Numbered from the stretch's first letter, positions 47,352 through 57,444 are shown. The stretch is DNA of 64,000 bases from Streptomyces sp. Root431 (GCF_001426585.1 NZ_LMEI01000009.1:324189-388188); one strand, 5' to 3'. The notes: generated from the sequence alone by a model not told the origin. Made by a program: numbers and translations.

Positions 47352-48611
47352 TTACGCGGGCGGCGTCGTCTCCTCCCGGATGGCGCGGGTGACCACGCGC
47401 TGCGCGGTCTCGGCGGCCGGGAGGCCGCAGTACACGGCGGCGTGGAGCACGATCTCGCGGAGCTCGTCGGGCGACAGGCCGTTGCGGAGGGCGGCCCGGG
47501 TGTGGTCGGCGAGCGCCTCGTGGTGGCCTCCGGCGATGAGCGCCGTGAGGGTGACGACGCTGCGGGTGCGCCGGTCGAGGCCCTCGCGGCCCCAGACCTC
47601 GCCCCAGGCGTACCGGGTGACGAGCCCCTGGAGGGCGCTGTCGGGATCGTCGGCGAGGGCCTGGTCGACGTGCGCGTCGCCGAGGACCTCGCGGCGCAGG
47701 CCGAGACCCGTCTCGTACGGGTCGGGCCGCGCGGCCGCGTCGGGCTCGGCTGCCGGGGGTGCGGGGACGGGCTCCGCGGCGGGGGCCGGGACCGCGGGGA
47801 CCGGCGGCACGGTCAGGGTGCCGCCGGCCTCCTGGGCGGTGCCCGCGAAGTGCTCGATGAGCAGGTCGGTGACGGCGGCGGGCTGCTCGACGGGGGCGAG
47901 GTGCGAGGCGCCGGGGACGACGGCGAGCCGGGCGTCGGCGATGCCGGCGACCAGGGTGCGGGCCTCGGCGGGGCCGGTGACCTGGTCCTCCGAGCCGACG
48001 AGGACGAGGGCGGGGATGCCGATGCGGCCGAGCGCCTCGCGGACGTCGAAGGCCGCGAGGGCCTCGCAGGCGGCGACGTAACAAGCCGGGTCGGTCGTGC
48101 GGACCATCTGCACGGCCCACTCGACGATGGCCGGCTGCGCGCCCGCGAAGAGCGGGGTGAACCACTGCTCGGGGGCGGCGCGGGCCATCGGCTCCAGGCC
48201 GTTGGTCCGCACGATGACCCCGCGCTGGCGGAACTCGTCGGCGCTGCCGAACCGCGGCGAGGTGGCGACCAGGGCGAGCGAGGCGACCCGCTGGGGTGCG
48301 CGCAGCGCGAGGTCGAGGCCGACGGCGCCGCCGAGGGAGCAGCCCGCGTAGCCGAAGCGCTGGACGCCGAGGGCGTCGAGGGTGGCGAGGAGCCGGTCGC
48401 CGAGCTCGGCGACGGAGGTGAAGGGTTCGGCCGGGGCGCCGCCGTGCCCGGGAAGGTCGAAACGGACGACCCGCCACTCGCGGGTGAGCTCGGGTATCTG
48501 GCGGTCCCACATGTGCCATGTGGTGCCCAGAGAGGGCCCGATGACCAGGACCGGGGCGTCTTCTTGCCCGTCGACGCGGTATTGCAGGGTGTTCGTCGGT
48601 GTCTCACTCAC
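47352..48611 (-). CDS. pcaL: Fused 3-oxoadipate enol-lactonase / 4-carboxymuconolactone decarboxylase
   Basis: Two consecutive steps of the beta-ketoadipate pathway on one 419-residue chain. Residues about 1-255 are the PcaD alpha/beta hydrolase: oxyanion GPSLGTTWHMWD, nucleophile GYAGCSLGGAVGLD (about 90), acid GSEDQVTGPAEA and His in PGASHLAPVEQP. A Pro/Ala linker (about 262-290) joins PcaC (about 293-419) with REVLGDAHVDQALAD and LTALIAGGHHEALADHTRAAL. The GTG at 48611 begins VSETPTNTLQYRVDG. The other pca genes are not in the window. Confidence 0.92.
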   Translation of the reverse strand: MSETPTNTLQYRVDGQEDAPVLVIGPSLGTTWHMWDRQIPELTREWRVVRFDLPGHGGAPAEPFTSVAELGDRLLATLDALGVQRFGYAGCSLGGAVGLDLALRAPQRVASLALVATSPRFGSADEFRQRGVIVRTNGLEPMARAAPEQWFTPLFAGAQPAIVEWAVQMVRTTDPACYVAACEALAAFDVREALGRIGIPALVLVGSEDQVTGPAEARTLVAGIADARLAVVPGASHLAPVEQPAAVTDLLIEHFAGTAQEAGGTLTVPPVPAVPAPAAEPVPAPPAAEPDAAARPDPYETGLGLRREVLGDAHVDQALADDPDSALQGLVTRYAWGEVWGREGLDRRTRSVVTLTALIAGGHHEALADHTRAALRNGLSPDELREIVLHAAVYCGLPAAETAQRVVTRAIREETTPPA

Positions 48612-48823
48612 CCGCCCGACCCTCTCATCTCTTCCCCGCGCCCCTGTGACCGGGGGCACGACCGGCCGGTCCTGACGGCCCGAATGCCTGGTCGTGGCGG
48701 CTCTCGCCGTCGGTCGCCGCGGTCCGGTCGAAGCCGCGGGCGCCGGATTCCCGGGGCGGTGGTCGACGACGGATCCGCCGCCAGGGCAAGCCAATCTGGC
48801 CGAAAGACTTCCGGTGCGATGCG

Positions 48824-48843
48824 ACATGTGAAATTTTACACGT
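48824..48843. promoter_or_regulatory. Near-perfect 20-base palindrome upstream of collagenase
   Basis: ACATGTGAAATTTTACACGT pairs at 8 of 10 symmetric positions and is strikingly AT-rich for this genome. It lies 61-80 bases before the collagenase start, where a promoter would be, and is a strong operator candidate. Confidence 0.6.
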
Positions 48844-48903
48844 CACACATCAGTCGCCCCGTGTCCCAGCACGCGGCCACAACGGCCCCGGAGGCCCCCA
48901 CAG

Positions 48904-51240
48904 ATGCATCCCTTCCGGATATCGAAGGCCAACGCGCGAAGACTTCCCGCACTCGGCGCGGCCGTCTTCCTCGCGCTCGGCCTCTTCACGCCACCGAGCC
49001 AGGCCGCCTCCGCCGGCGCCACGCCCCCGGCCGGCGCGAACGCCCGGGGCACCGCCGCCCCGGCCCCGCGGTCGATCCCGGTCCCCAAGTCGCCCGACGC
49101 GATGAGCAACAGCTCCCGCTTCCGGATCTCCTCGCAGGACGGCACCGAGGAACTCGCCCCGGCGCCCGCCCCGGCCCTCAAGCCCGTCAAGGTCGGCAAG
49201 CAGTCCCCGTCCGCCGCCGCCACCGCGGACGCGTGCAGTGACCTCTCCGGCGTCATCAACGCCACGGGCAGCGCGCTGGTTCAGCAGCTCAAGGCGCTCC
49301 CCCAGATCACCTGTACGTACCCGCTGTTCAACCTCACCGGGGAAGACGCGCGCAAGGCCTTCCGCGAGCCCCAGATGGTGACCGTCGCCAACGCCCTGCG
49401 CGACGCCTCCGCCACGTACTCGGGCAGCAACAGCGCCGCCATCGGCCAGCTGGTGCTGTTCCTGCGCGCCGGCTACTACGTGCAGGACAACCACTCCGAC
49501 GTCGTCGGCGACTACGGCACCGCGCTCGACGGCGCGGCGCGCGGCGCCCTGGACGCGTTCTTCGCCTCCCCGCGCAGCAAGGACGTCACCGACGCCAACG
49601 GCGAGATCCTCAACGAGGTCGTCACGCTGATCGACAGCACCCACGCGGCCGGCCGCTACGCGGGCGTCGTCAAGTGGATGCTCGGCAGCTACGACGCCAC
49701 CTGGCCCGGCCAGATGAACCTCGCCATGCAGCACGTCGAGTGGGTCGTCGAGAACGGCTTCAAGGCCAAGAACGACGACCGCGGCTGGCGGGCCGCCCTC
49801 AAGGCCGACCCCGCCATCCTCGACACCTGGGCCGGCTTCATCACCCGCAACGGCGCGCAGCTGAACCGCCTCGACGTCGTCAGCAACGTCGGCCGCTTCC
49901 TCGGCTACGCCCTCGACGTCCCCGAGCTCAAGGACCGGGTCCGGCCGCTGCTGAAGGACCTGATCAACCGCTACCCGAACGTCGGCCCCACCGCGCCGCT
50001 CACCATGAACCTGGGCTGGTACACGCGCCAGTACGACAGGAACAACTGCGCCGCCTACGCCATCTGCGACCTCGGCGACCGCGTGCTCCCGGTGATCCTG
50101 CCGATCCAGCACACCTGCACCCCGGGCCTGAAGATCCGCGCCCAGGACATGTCCCCCGGCCAGCTGGCCGCCACCTGCACCAGCCTGGTCAACCAGGACG
50201 CCTACTTCCACCGGGTCATCGGCGACAAGGGCGCGATCCCCGGTGACGTGAACACCAACCTCGAGGTCGTCGTCTTCGACGACTACACCAACTACTCGCT
50301 GTACGCCTGGGCCATCTACAACATCGACGTCGACAACGGCGGCATGTACGAGGAGGGCAACCCGGCCGCCGCGGGCAACCAGGCCCGCTTCATCGCCCAC
50401 GAGGCCCACTGGCTGCGCCCGGACTTCCAGATCTGGAACCTCAACCACGAGTACACCCACTACCTCGACGGCCGCTACAACATGTACGGCGACTTCGAGG
50501 CGGGCATGACCACGCCGACCATCTGGTGGGTCGAGGGCATCGCCGAGAACATCTCCTTCGGCTACCGGGGCGAGCGCAACGCCGACGCGATCGCGGAGGC
50601 CGGCAAGAAGACGTACAAGCTCAGCGAGCTCTTCGACACCGTCTACGGCCAGGAGGAGGACCCCGAGGTCAACTCCAACCGGGTCTACCGCTGGGGCTTC
50701 CTCGCCGTCCGCTACATGCTCCAGGCGCACCCCGCCGACGTCGAGACCGTGCTGAACAAGTACCGCGCCGGCGACTGGAACGGTGCCCGCACCTTCCTGA
50801 AGCAGACCATCGGCACGAACTACGACGCCGGCTTCGCCACCTGGCTGACGACGACCTGCGCGACGAACGACTGCGGGCCCCTGCCGGAGGCCTCGGCCGC
50901 CCTCGCCCCGCTCTGCACCATCGGCGACGCCCGCCAGTTCGACCAGAACTGCCGCCGCGACAACCTCGCGGCCGCCACCGGCAACTACAGCTACCACTTC
51001 GTCTACCTGCCGGCCGGCGTCAAGCAGCTGACCATCACCAGCAGCGGCGGCACCGGCAACGCCGACCTGTACTACGGCGGCAGCAGCTGGGCCACCACGA
51101 GCAGCTACCAGGCCAAGTCCACCAACGCCGGGAACGGCGAGACGCTGACGATCGACAACCCGCCGTCCGGCTGGGTCTACTTCAGCCTCGCCGCCGCGCA
51201 GGACTTCAGCGGCGTGAGCCTCTCCACGCAGTCCAAGTAA
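48904..51240 (+). CDS. Secreted M9 collagenase with C-terminal PPC domain
   Basis: Zinc metalloprotease of 778 residues that degrades collagen outside the cell. The signal peptide is about 1-35 (ends SQAAS). An Ala/Pro-rich linker leads to the helical activator domain (about 110-385) and then the peptidase domain. The zinc site is NHEYTHYLDGRYNMYGD (about 519-535), and the third ligand Glu is in WWVEGIAENISFG (about 541). The last 110 residues are a pre-peptidase C-terminal beta domain (GGTGNADLYYGGSSWATT). The ATG at 48904 has a CGGAGG site. It ends at a strong terminator. Confidence 0.94.
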   Translation: MHPFRISKANARRLPALGAAVFLALGLFTPPSQAASAGATPPAGANARGTAAPAPRSIPVPKSPDAMSNSSRFRISSQDGTEELAPAPAPALKPVKVGKQSPSAAATADACSDLSGVINATGSALVQQLKALPQITCTYPLFNLTGEDARKAFREPQMVTVANALRDASATYSGSNSAAIGQLVLFLRAGYYVQDNHSDVVGDYGTALDGAARGALDAFFASPRSKDVTDANGEILNEVVTLIDSTHAAGRYAGVVKWMLGSYDATWPGQMNLAMQHVEWVVENGFKAKNDDRGWRAALKADPAILDTWAGFITRNGAQLNRLDVVSNVGRFLGYALDVPELKDRVRPLLKDLINRYPNVGPTAPLTMNLGWYTRQYDRNNCAAYAICDLGDRVLPVILPIQHTCTPGLKIRAQDMSPGQLAATCTSLVNQDAYFHRVIGDKGAIPGDVNTNLEVVVFDDYTNYSLYAWAIYNIDVDNGGMYEEGNPAAAGNQARFIAHEAHWLRPDFQIWNLNHEYTHYLDGRYNMYGDFEAGMTTPTIWWVEGIAENISFGYRGERNADAIAEAGKKTYKLSELFDTVYGQEEDPEVNSNRVYRWGFLAVRYMLQAHPADVETVLNKYRAGDWNGARTFLKQTIGTNYDAGFATWLTTTCATNDCGPLPEASAALAPLCTIGDARQFDQNCRRDNLAAATGNYSYHFVYLPAGVKQLTITSSGGTGNADLYYGGSSWATTSSYQAKSTNAGNGETLTIDNPPSGWVYFSLAAAQDFSGVSLSTQSK

Positions 51241-51246
51241 GCCCGT

Positions 51247-51286
51247 TCGACGGGACCGGGCGGCCGCTGCCGACCGGTCCCGTCGA
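51247..51286. terminator. Strong terminator after collagenase
   Basis: TCGACGGGACCGG (51247-51259) pairs perfectly over 13 bases with CCGGTCCCGTCGA (51274-51286) around a 14-base loop, between the collagenase gene and the converging unknown gene. Confidence 0.88.
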
Positions 51287-51325
51287 CGCGCCCGCAGGAG
51301 AGCGGCTGCCGCACCGCGGCGGCGA

Positions 51326-51844
51326 TCACGGGAAGTAGAGGGCAGCCTTCTCCAGGACGTGGCCCGTGAACATGCCGCCCCACATGACCCGGCCCCGGTA
51401 CATCGTGGTCCGTACGGCCTCCGGGGCGGTCTCGACCGTGAGGGGGCGGCTGATCAGCGTGGTGTCGAGGATCCGGGCGTCCTGCGCGGCCCACTGGGCG
51501 GCCTCGGGGCGCACGCGCGGGCTCACCAGGGCGGGGAGCACCAGGGCCGCGTTGCGGGCGCCGGGTATGCCACCGCGCAGGCTCTTGGCGTAGCGCATGG
51601 CCCAGGTGGTGAACTCCCCGAGGGTATCGGCGTCGATCTCGGGGACGGCGGTCGCGAAGACGAACAGCTCGGCCTTCGTGCCGAACCAGCGGACCTTGCG
51701 GTCGGCGCGGCAACCGGTCACCACCCGGCGGTCGTTCCAGTGCGGCAGGGTCACCGTGCAGCCGTCGGCCGTCAGTCGTGCCTGGAGCGCCGCGAGGTAC
51801 GTGGCCGCCGCGTCGGCGGTGGGTTCGGTCGCATTCGGGTTCAT
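51326..51844 (-). CDS. Hypothetical protein
   Basis: A 172-residue protein I do not recognise. There is no signal or membrane segment. It has an N-terminal helix (TADAAATYLAALQARLTADG), a mixed strand region (CTVTLPHWNDRRVVTGCRAD) and conserved-looking VRWFGTKAELFVFATAVPEIDADTL. It may be an immunity- or levansucrase-like small fold, but nothing decides this. The ATG at 51844 has a GGAGG site 8 bases upstream. Good coding statistics. Confidence 0.72.
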   Translation of the reverse strand: MNPNATEPTADAAATYLAALQARLTADGCTVTLPHWNDRRVVTGCRADRKVRWFGTKAELFVFATAVPEIDADTLGEFTTWAMRYAKSLRGGIPGARNAALVLPALVSPRVRPEAAQWAAQDARILDTTLISRPLTVETAPEAVRTTMYRGRVMWGGMFTGHVLEKAALYFP

Positions 51845-51930
51845 GCGTGGATCCTCCAACACCCTTGGCGGGCAAGGGAAGAGAATGCGGAAACCGTGAC
51901 GCCGCCCGCGCCCGGGCGGTGCGGCCGCAG

Positions 51931-52518
51931 TCAGGGGCTGGTGGTGGAGACCGCGTAGACGCGGGGGAACGCCGGGTCCGTGAGGTCGACCGTGATGTCG
52001 GTGGTCGGGCGCGGCTCCTCGCGCCTGACCGTCGTCCCCGCCCAGGTCATGCCCTCGGCGAAGGACCAGCCGGCGATCTCGGCGTCGCGGTCGCCGACGG
52101 TGATCCGCCCGGGGGTGAGCTGCGCCCGGGCGGTGCCGGAGTCGGCGAGGAAGGCGTCGAGGCCGTAGGCGTCCGTCGTGAACTGGACGTAGAGGCGGCT
52201 GGTCTTCCAGTTGCTGGTCTCGTAGTACGCGACGTCCCAGGCCCCGCCGGGGATCGGGACCTCGAAGACCCGGCGCTTCATCTTGGAGGGCGGGTTCGTC
52301 TGGAGGCCCGCGGCGGAGGACTCGCGCTCCTTGTCGCGGCCGCTGTCGCGGCTCTGGCCCGCGGAGACGAGGAGGTAGCCGGCGGGGATGCCGACGAGCA
52401 GCACGATGATGACGGCCGTTATCCAGCGGCGGCGGATCATGTGCCGCCGCTCCTCCGGCAGCTTTCCGTGCGGCGAGTTCGGCGAATGCGGTGGGCGGGA
52501 CGGGTGGGGCACGGTCAT
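51931..52518 (-). CDS. Membrane-anchored protein of unknown function
   Basis: A 195-residue protein with a proline-rich cytoplasmic N-terminus, one membrane segment (about 31-50, TAVIIVLLVGIPAGYLLVSA) and an extracellular domain (about 75-195) with several Trp and Tyr (GAWDVAYYETSNWKTSRLYV). Its ATG overlaps the ROK kinase stop as ATGA, so it is coupled to sugar metabolism genes. The function is unknown. Extracellular sensing or a sugar-binding role would fit the context but is speculation. Confidence 0.75.
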   Translation of the reverse strand: MTVPHPSRPPHSPNSPHGKLPEERRHMIRRRWITAVIIVLLVGIPAGYLLVSAGQSRDSGRDKERESSAAGLQTNPPSKMKRRVFEVPIPGGAWDVAYYETSNWKTSRLYVQFTTDAYGLDAFLADSGTARAQLTPGRITVGDRDAEIAGWSFAEGMTWAGTTVRREEPRPTTDITVDLTDPAFPRVYAVSTTSP

Positions 52519-53690
52519 GAAGAGGAATCCTCGGGGGGACGGACGGTCCGGCCCGTGGTCCCGCTGCGCAGGGCCTGGGCGTAGCGCTCGTACCGTTCGT
52601 ACCGCTCGACGCGGCGCCGGTTGGCGCGGCGGAAGCGGCGGGCGACGAGTCGGGCGAGGTCGGCGGCGCCGACCATCCCGGCCTCGGGGCCGAGCTGGGC
52701 GCGGACGATGCGGGCCTCGGGGCGGTAGCCGCGGCCGGTGAGGTGGCGGCGGAAGGCGTCGCGGGCGGGGCCGATCAGGAGGTCGTCGGCGGCGGAGACG
52801 CCCCCGCCGATGACGAAGCAGGAGGGGTCGAGCGCGGCGGCCAGGTTCGCGATGCCGACGCCGAGCCACTGGCCGATGTCCTGGAGCAGCTCGATGCTCA
52901 TGGCGTCGCCCTCGCGGGCGAGCTCGGTGATCAGCGGTCCGGTGATGTCGGGGATGTTCCCCTTGACCCGCTCGATGATCTCGTACGCCACCGGGGAGTC
53001 GGCGGCGGCCAGCTCGCGGGCCTCGCGGACGAGGGCGTTGCCCGAGCTGTACTGCTCCCAGCAGCCGCGGTTGCCGCAGGGGCAGCGGTGCCCGCCGGGG
53101 ACGACCTGCATGTGCCCGAACTCGCCGGCGACGCCGTACTTGCCGCGCTTGACCTGGCCGTCCTCCAGGATCGCGCCGCCGATGCCCGTACCGAGGGTGA
53201 TCATGACGAGGTGGTCCTCGCCGCGTCCGGCGCCGAAGCGCCACTCGGCCCAGGCAGCGGTGTTGGCGTCGTTGTCGACCATGACGGGGACGGCGAGGCG
53301 GCCCTGGAGCGCGTCCCGGAGGGGTTCGTTGCGCCAGGCGAGGTGCGGGGCGAAGAGGACCCGGGCCCGGTCGGCGTCGACCCAGCCGGCCGCGCCGATG
53401 CCGACGGCGTGCACGTCGTGCCGGTCGGCGAGGTCGAGGACGAGCTCGACGATGGTGTCCTCGACGACCTTGGGGCTCTTCGACTTGTCCGGGGTCTCGG
53501 TGCGGAGCTTCTCCAGGATGTTGCCGTCCGCGTCGACGACCCCGGCCATCACCTTCGTACCGCCGATGTCGATGCCGACGGTCGGCACCCGGGGCGCCGT
53601 CAGGTGGGAGCGCCGCTCCCGGGTCCCGACGGTCCGCAGCACGGTGCCCCGGGCCGATCCCCGGTGGGTGAGGTCGCGGTAGGTACTCAT
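52515..53690 (-). CDS. ROK family glucokinase
   Basis: Sugar kinase of 391 residues. The ATP motif VGIDIGGTKVMAGVV is at about 38-52, the sugar-binding GVAGEFGHMQVVPGG near 186-200, and zinc cysteines are in CPCGNRGCWEQYSSG (about 203-217). A 35-residue N-terminal extension (MSTYRDLTHRGSARGTV) and a basic C-terminal tail with RYERYERY repeats are longer than in typical glucokinases (about 315), so the true start could be later, near the VPTVGIDIGG segment. It is likely part of the sugar uptake locus. Confidence 0.9.
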   Translation of the reverse strand: MSTYRDLTHRGSARGTVLRTVGTRERRSHLTAPRVPTVGIDIGGTKVMAGVVDADGNILEKLRTETPDKSKSPKVVEDTIVELVLDLADRHDVHAVGIGAAGWVDADRARVLFAPHLAWRNEPLRDALQGRLAVPVMVDNDANTAAWAEWRFGAGRGEDHLVMITLGTGIGGAILEDGQVKRGKYGVAGEFGHMQVVPGGHRCPCGNRGCWEQYSSGNALVREARELAAADSPVAYEIIERVKGNIPDITGPLITELAREGDAMSIELLQDIGQWLGVGIANLAAALDPSCFVIGGGVSAADDLLIGPARDAFRRHLTGRGYRPEARIVRAQLGPEAGMVGAADLARLVARRFRRANRRRVERYERYERYAQALRSGTTGRTVRPPEDSSS

Positions 53691-53727
53691 CGGCTCCGAT
53701 TCTGCCAGGTGGGGTGTGAAGCGGCCG

Positions 53728-54522
53728 TTACGTCGCGGACGGGCGTTCCAGTTCGTGGCGGAGGTCCTCCAGCTCGGTGCCGCCGGCCATCTGGCGGGTC
53801 AACTCGTCGAGCGTGACGGAGGTCTTGGTGTGGCTGCCGGCCATCACGCCCCGCTTGAGCAGGACGAAACGGTCGCCGACGAGGTAGGCGTGGTGGGGGT
53901 TGTGGGTGATGAGGACCACGCCGAGGCCCTGGTCACGTGCGGCCGCCACGTACTTCAGGACGACCCCGGACTGCTTGACGCCGAGCGCGGCCGTCGGCTC
54001 GTCGAGGACGAGGACCTTCGCGCCGAAGTGGACGGCGCGGGCGATGGCCACGCACTGGCGCTCGCCGCCGGAGAGGGTGCCGATGGGCTGGTCGACGTCG
54101 CGCAGGTCGATGCCCATGCGCAGCAGCGCCTCGCGGGTGGTACTCCGCATGAGGTCGACGTCGAGCCGCTTGAAGGGGCCGGAGCCCTTGGTGGGCTCGG
54201 AGCCGAGGAAGAAGTTCCGCCAGACCGGCATGAGCGGGACGACGGCGAGGTCCTGGTAGACGGTGGCGATGCCCCGGTCGAGGGCGTCGCGCGGGTTGGC
54301 GAGGGTGACCTCCTCGCCCTCGATGCGGAAGGTGCCGGCGTCGTGCCGGTGAAGGCCGGCGACGATCTTGATGAGGGTGGACTTGCCGGCGCCGTTGTCG
54401 CCGAGGACGCAGGTGATCTCGCCCGCGTCCACCCTCAGGGAGACCCCTTCGAGGGCGCGGATGTTCCCGTAGTACTTGCTGACCTCGTCGAGCTCGACGA
54501 GGGGGGTCCGGTCCGTGGTCAC
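53728..54522 (-). CDS. Sugar ABC transporter ATP-binding protein (FrcA-like, single domain)
   Basis: ATPase of 264 residues with one nucleotide-binding domain, like FrcA rather than two-domain RbsA. Walker A is GDNGAGKST (about 39-47), the signature is [18 protein letters not shown] and Walker B is [15 protein letters not shown]. The GTG at 54522 overlaps the permease stop as GTGA. It powers uptake by the permease at 54519. Fructose, inositol or ribose-type substrates are all known for this group. Confidence 0.92.
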   Translation of the reverse strand: MTTDRTPLVELDEVSKYYGNIRALEGVSLRVDAGEITCVLGDNGAGKSTLIKIVAGLHRHDAGTFRIEGEEVTLANPRDALDRGIATVYQDLAVVPLMPVWRNFFLGSEPTKGSGPFKRLDVDLMRSTTREALLRMGIDLRDVDQPIGTLSGGERQCVAIARAVHFGAKVLVLDEPTAALGVKQSGVVLKYVAAARDQGLGVVLITHNPHHAYLVGDRFVLLKRGVMAGSHTKTSVTLDELTRQMAGGTELEDLRHELERPSAT

Positions 54523-55574
54523 TTGGTGGCCTCCACGCGCTTGCGGATCCAGGCGTTCAGGAGGGTCGCCAGGAGGAGCATCGCTCCCAGGAAGAACTTG
54601 AACCAGTCCGGGTTCCACTCGGCGTAGACGATGCCCTTGCTGGTCATGCCGAAGATGAGGGCGCCGACGGCCGAGCCGATGGCGGAGCCGTATCCGCCGG
54701 TGATCAGACAGCCGCCGATGACGGCCGCGATGATGTAGATCAGTTCGTTGCCGACGCCTTCGCCCGACTGGACGACGTCGAAGGAGAAGAGCAGGTGCTG
54801 GCCGGAGATCCAGGCGCAGAAGGCCACGCCCATGTAGAGGCCGATCTTCGTCCGGTAGACCGGGACGCCGACCGCGCGGGCGGCGTCGGCGCCGCCGCCG
54901 ACCGCGAAGATCCAGTTGCCGAAGCGGGTGCGCAGCAGGATCCAGGTGGCGAGGGCGACGAGGCCGAGCCACCACAGGATGGTGACCTTGAGTTCGACGC
55001 CGCCGATGGTCACCTGGGAGGCGAAGAGCTTCCGGGCGGAGGGGAAGCCCTCCATGTCGGCGATGGACTTGGTGGAGACGGTGCCGCTGATCAGCTTGGT
55101 GAGGCCGAGGTTCAGGCCGGTCAGCATGAGGAAGGTGCCGAGCGTGATGATGAAGCTGGGCAGCTTGGTGCGGGTCAGCATGACGCCGTTGAAGACGCCG
55201 ATCGCGAGGGTGACGAGCAGCGAGACGCCGACGCCGACCCAGACGTTCGCCGTCATCTGGTAGCTGAACATCGAGGAGACGAGCGCGGAGCTCGTGACCA
55301 TGACACCGGCGGAGAGGTCGAACTCGCCGCCGATCATCAGCATCGCGACGGGGACCGCCATGATGCCGATGGTGGAGGCCGCGTACAGCACGGTGCCGAG
55401 GCTGGCGGGGCGCAGGAAGCTGTCGGCGGCGACGGAGAAGAAGACGAAGACGGCGATCGCGCCGACGACCGAGCCGAGCTCGGGGCGGGCGAGGAGCTTC
55501 TTCAGCGGGGTGGTGCGCAGGAGACGTTCGTCGACGTGGTCGACGCCGTCGGACGGTGGGGCGGTGGAGCTCAT
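54519..55574 (-). CDS. Sugar ABC transporter permease (RbsC/FrcC-like)
   Basis: Membrane permease of 351 residues, about nine helices. The family-specific motifs are [21 protein letters not shown] (about 78-98), [20 protein letters not shown] (about 219) and the [23 protein letters not shown] stretch near 275. The middle one carries the conserved GGNxxAA-type loop. It overlaps the binding protein gene and the ATPase gene, so all three are coupled. Confidence 0.93.
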   Translation of the reverse strand: MSSTAPPSDGVDHVDERLLRTTPLKKLLARPELGSVVGAIAVFVFFSVAADSFLRPASLGTVLYAASTIGIMAVPVAMLMIGGEFDLSAGVMVTSSALVSSMFSYQMTANVWVGVGVSLLVTLAIGVFNGVMLTRTKLPSFIITLGTFLMLTGLNLGLTKLISGTVSTKSIADMEGFPSARKLFASQVTIGGVELKVTILWWLGLVALATWILLRTRFGNWIFAVGGGADAARAVGVPVYRTKIGLYMGVAFCAWISGQHLLFSFDVVQSGEGVGNELIYIIAAVIGGCLITGGYGSAIGSAVGALIFGMTSKGIVYAEWNPDWFKFFLGAMLLLATLLNAWIRKRVEATK

Positions 55575-56590
55575 CGGGTACCCCGCTCCGTGTACTCCTT
55601 GAGCGCGCCCGCCTGGTCCTTGGTGACGATCTGCGGGCCGGTGAGGACCGGCTTGCCGCCGCCGAGGACATCGGCGTTGTAGCGGTACAGCCAGAGCAGG
55701 TCGACGGCCTCGTAGCCCTGGAGGTAGGGCTGCTGGTCGACGGCGAAGCCGAGCGTGCCGGCCTGGAGTGCGGTCGCGACCTTGGCGTTGAGGTCGAAGG
55801 TGTCGATCTCGGCCTTGCTCCCGGCGCTCTTCGCGGCCTGGACGGCGGCGTCGGCGAAGGGGGCGCCGAGGGTGACGACGGCGTCGATGGCCTTGTCGGA
55901 CTGGAGCTTGGCCTCGATGGAGGCCTTGACGTCGGGCATGTTGGTGCCGTCGACGTAGAGGTTCACGAGCTCGCCGCCGAAGGTCTTCTTCGCTCCGGCG
56001 CAGCGCTCCTCGTGGCCGATGTTGCCCTGCTCGTGCAGGATGCAGAGGGCCTTCTTCCGGCCCCTCTTGTCCAGCTCGTCGCCGACGGCCTCGCCGGCGA
56101 CGGCCTCGTCCTGGCCGATGTGGGTGAGGGCGCCGAAGGACTTGGACTGCGCGGCGCCGGAGTTCACGGTGATCACCGGGATGCCGGCCTTGACGGCCTT
56201 CTCCACTGCGGCCTTCATCGCGTCGGGCTTGGCGAGGGTGACGATGAGGCCGTCGACGCCCTTGGCGACGTACGAGTCGATGAGCTGGGCCTGCTGCTGG
56301 GCCTCGTCGCTGTGGGCGTAGAGGAAGTTGATGTTGTCCTTGACGGCGGCCTGCTTGGCGCCGTTCTGGACGATGTCCCAGAAGGTGTCGCCGTCACCGG
56401 AGTGGGTCACCATGGCGAAGGTCCAGCGGGGGGTGTCGACGGCCGCCCTGCCCTGTGCCGCCGCGGCCTTGCGGGCGTCCTCCGCCCGCTTGCCGCCGGT
56501 GCTGCTGCACCCCGCGAGCGCTCCTGTGAGCGCGAGCGCGAGCACGGCGCCGATGACGGCCCGTACCCCTCCTGTCCGAAGCCTGGTCAC
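55571..56590 (-). CDS. Sugar ABC transporter substrate-binding lipoprotein
   Basis: Periplasmic-binding-like lipoprotein of 339 residues. From the GTG at 56590 (AGGAGG 10 bases upstream) the protein begins [16 protein letters not shown] with a lipobox ending LAGCSS near residue 26. The Peripla_BP_4 fold shows in [25 protein letters not shown] (about 60-84), [16 protein letters not shown] and [16 protein letters not shown]. An ATG at 56638 is possible but has no ribosome site. It captures sugar for the FrcC/A-like system. Confidence 0.92.
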   Translation of the reverse strand: MTRLRTGGVRAVIGAVLALALTGALAGCSSTGGKRAEDARKAAAAQGRAAVDTPRWTFAMVTHSGDGDTFWDIVQNGAKQAAVKDNINFLYAHSDEAQQQAQLIDSYVAKGVDGLIVTLAKPDAMKAAVEKAVKAGIPVITVNSGAAQSKSFGALTHIGQDEAVAGEAVGDELDKRGRKKALCILHEQGNIGHEERCAGAKKTFGGELVNLYVDGTNMPDVKASIEAKLQSDKAIDAVVTLGAPFADAAVQAAKSAGSKAEIDTFDLNAKVATALQAGTLGFAVDQQPYLQGYEAVDLLWLYRYNADVLGGGKPVLTGPQIVTKDQAGALKEYTERGTR

Positions 56591-56676
56591 GAGGCCGTGC
56601 CCTCCTTTGTGTCCTTCTGCGTGCATTGCAGTATCGGTCATGCGGGTCGCGGCGCATGTCAGCGGGGCCTGTGTGA

Positions 56677-57444
56677 TCAGGGGCGCACCATCAGCTGGAG
56701 CTCGAAGGAGTAGCGCGCGGCCCGGTAGAGGTGGGATCCGTACTCGACGGCCCGGCCCGTGTCGTCGTAGGTGGTGCGCTCCATCGTGAGCAGCGGGGCG
56801 CCCGCCCGCTCGTCCAGGAGCGCGGCCTCCTCCGGGGCCGCGGCGCGGGCGCCGATGGACTGGCGGGCGCTGTGCAGGGTGAGCGCGGCGGCGCGGAGCA
56901 TGCGGTAGAGGCCGGTGGTCTCCAGGCGCTCCGTGTCCGGCTCGCCCGGGTCGAGGAGACCGGCGGGCAGGTGGTTGCGCAGGTACGCCATGGGCTCGCC
57001 GTACGCGGTCCGCAGCCGCTCCAGGTAGTGGACGTCGCTGCCCTCCGGTACGCCGAGGGCGGCGGCGACCGGCGCGGTGGCGGGTTCGAGGCGGTTGGTG
57101 AGGACCCGGGTGGCGGGGCGGCGGCCAGCGGCCTCCAGGTCGTCGTAGAGGCTGCTGAGCTCCAGCGGGCGCCGGACCCTGCTGTGCACGACCTGGGTGC
57201 CGACGCCGCGGCGGCGGACCAGGAGGCCCTTGTCGACGAGGGACTGGATGGCCTGGCGGACGGTGGGCCGGGAGAGGCCGAGGCGGGTGGCGAGCTCGAT
57301 CTCGTTGCCGAGGAGGGTGCCGGGCGGCAGCGTCCCGTCCTCCACCGCGCTCTCCAGCTGTCGGGCCAGCTGGAAGTAGAGCGGGACCGGGCTGGTGCGG
57401 TCCACGGAGAGCGGGGGCAGGGGGGAGCCGGACTGCTTGGACAC
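56677..57444 (-). CDS. GntR family transcriptional regulator with UTRA domain
   Basis: Regulator of 255 residues. The winged helix-turn-helix is GNEIELATRLGLSRPTVRQAI (about 45-65) followed by LVDKGLLVRRRGVGTQVV. The C-terminal UTRA ligand domain is about 85-250 (PFEG-type AYLRNHLPAGLL and LTMERTTYDDTGRAVEYGSH). It sits between the sugar ABC operon and the Gfo/Idh gene, divergent from the latter, and probably represses both when the sugar is absent. No clear ribosome site precedes the GTG at 57444. Confidence 0.92.
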   Translation of the reverse strand: MSKQSGSPLPPLSVDRTSPVPLYFQLARQLESAVEDGTLPPGTLLGNEIELATRLGLSRPTVRQAIQSLVDKGLLVRRRGVGTQVVHSRVRRPLELSSLYDDLEAAGRRPATRVLTNRLEPATAPVAAALGVPEGSDVHYLERLRTAYGEPMAYLRNHLPAGLLDPGEPDTERLETTGLYRMLRAAALTLHSARQSIGARAAAPEEAALLDERAGAPLLTMERTTYDDTGRAVEYGSHLYRAARYSFELQLMVRP

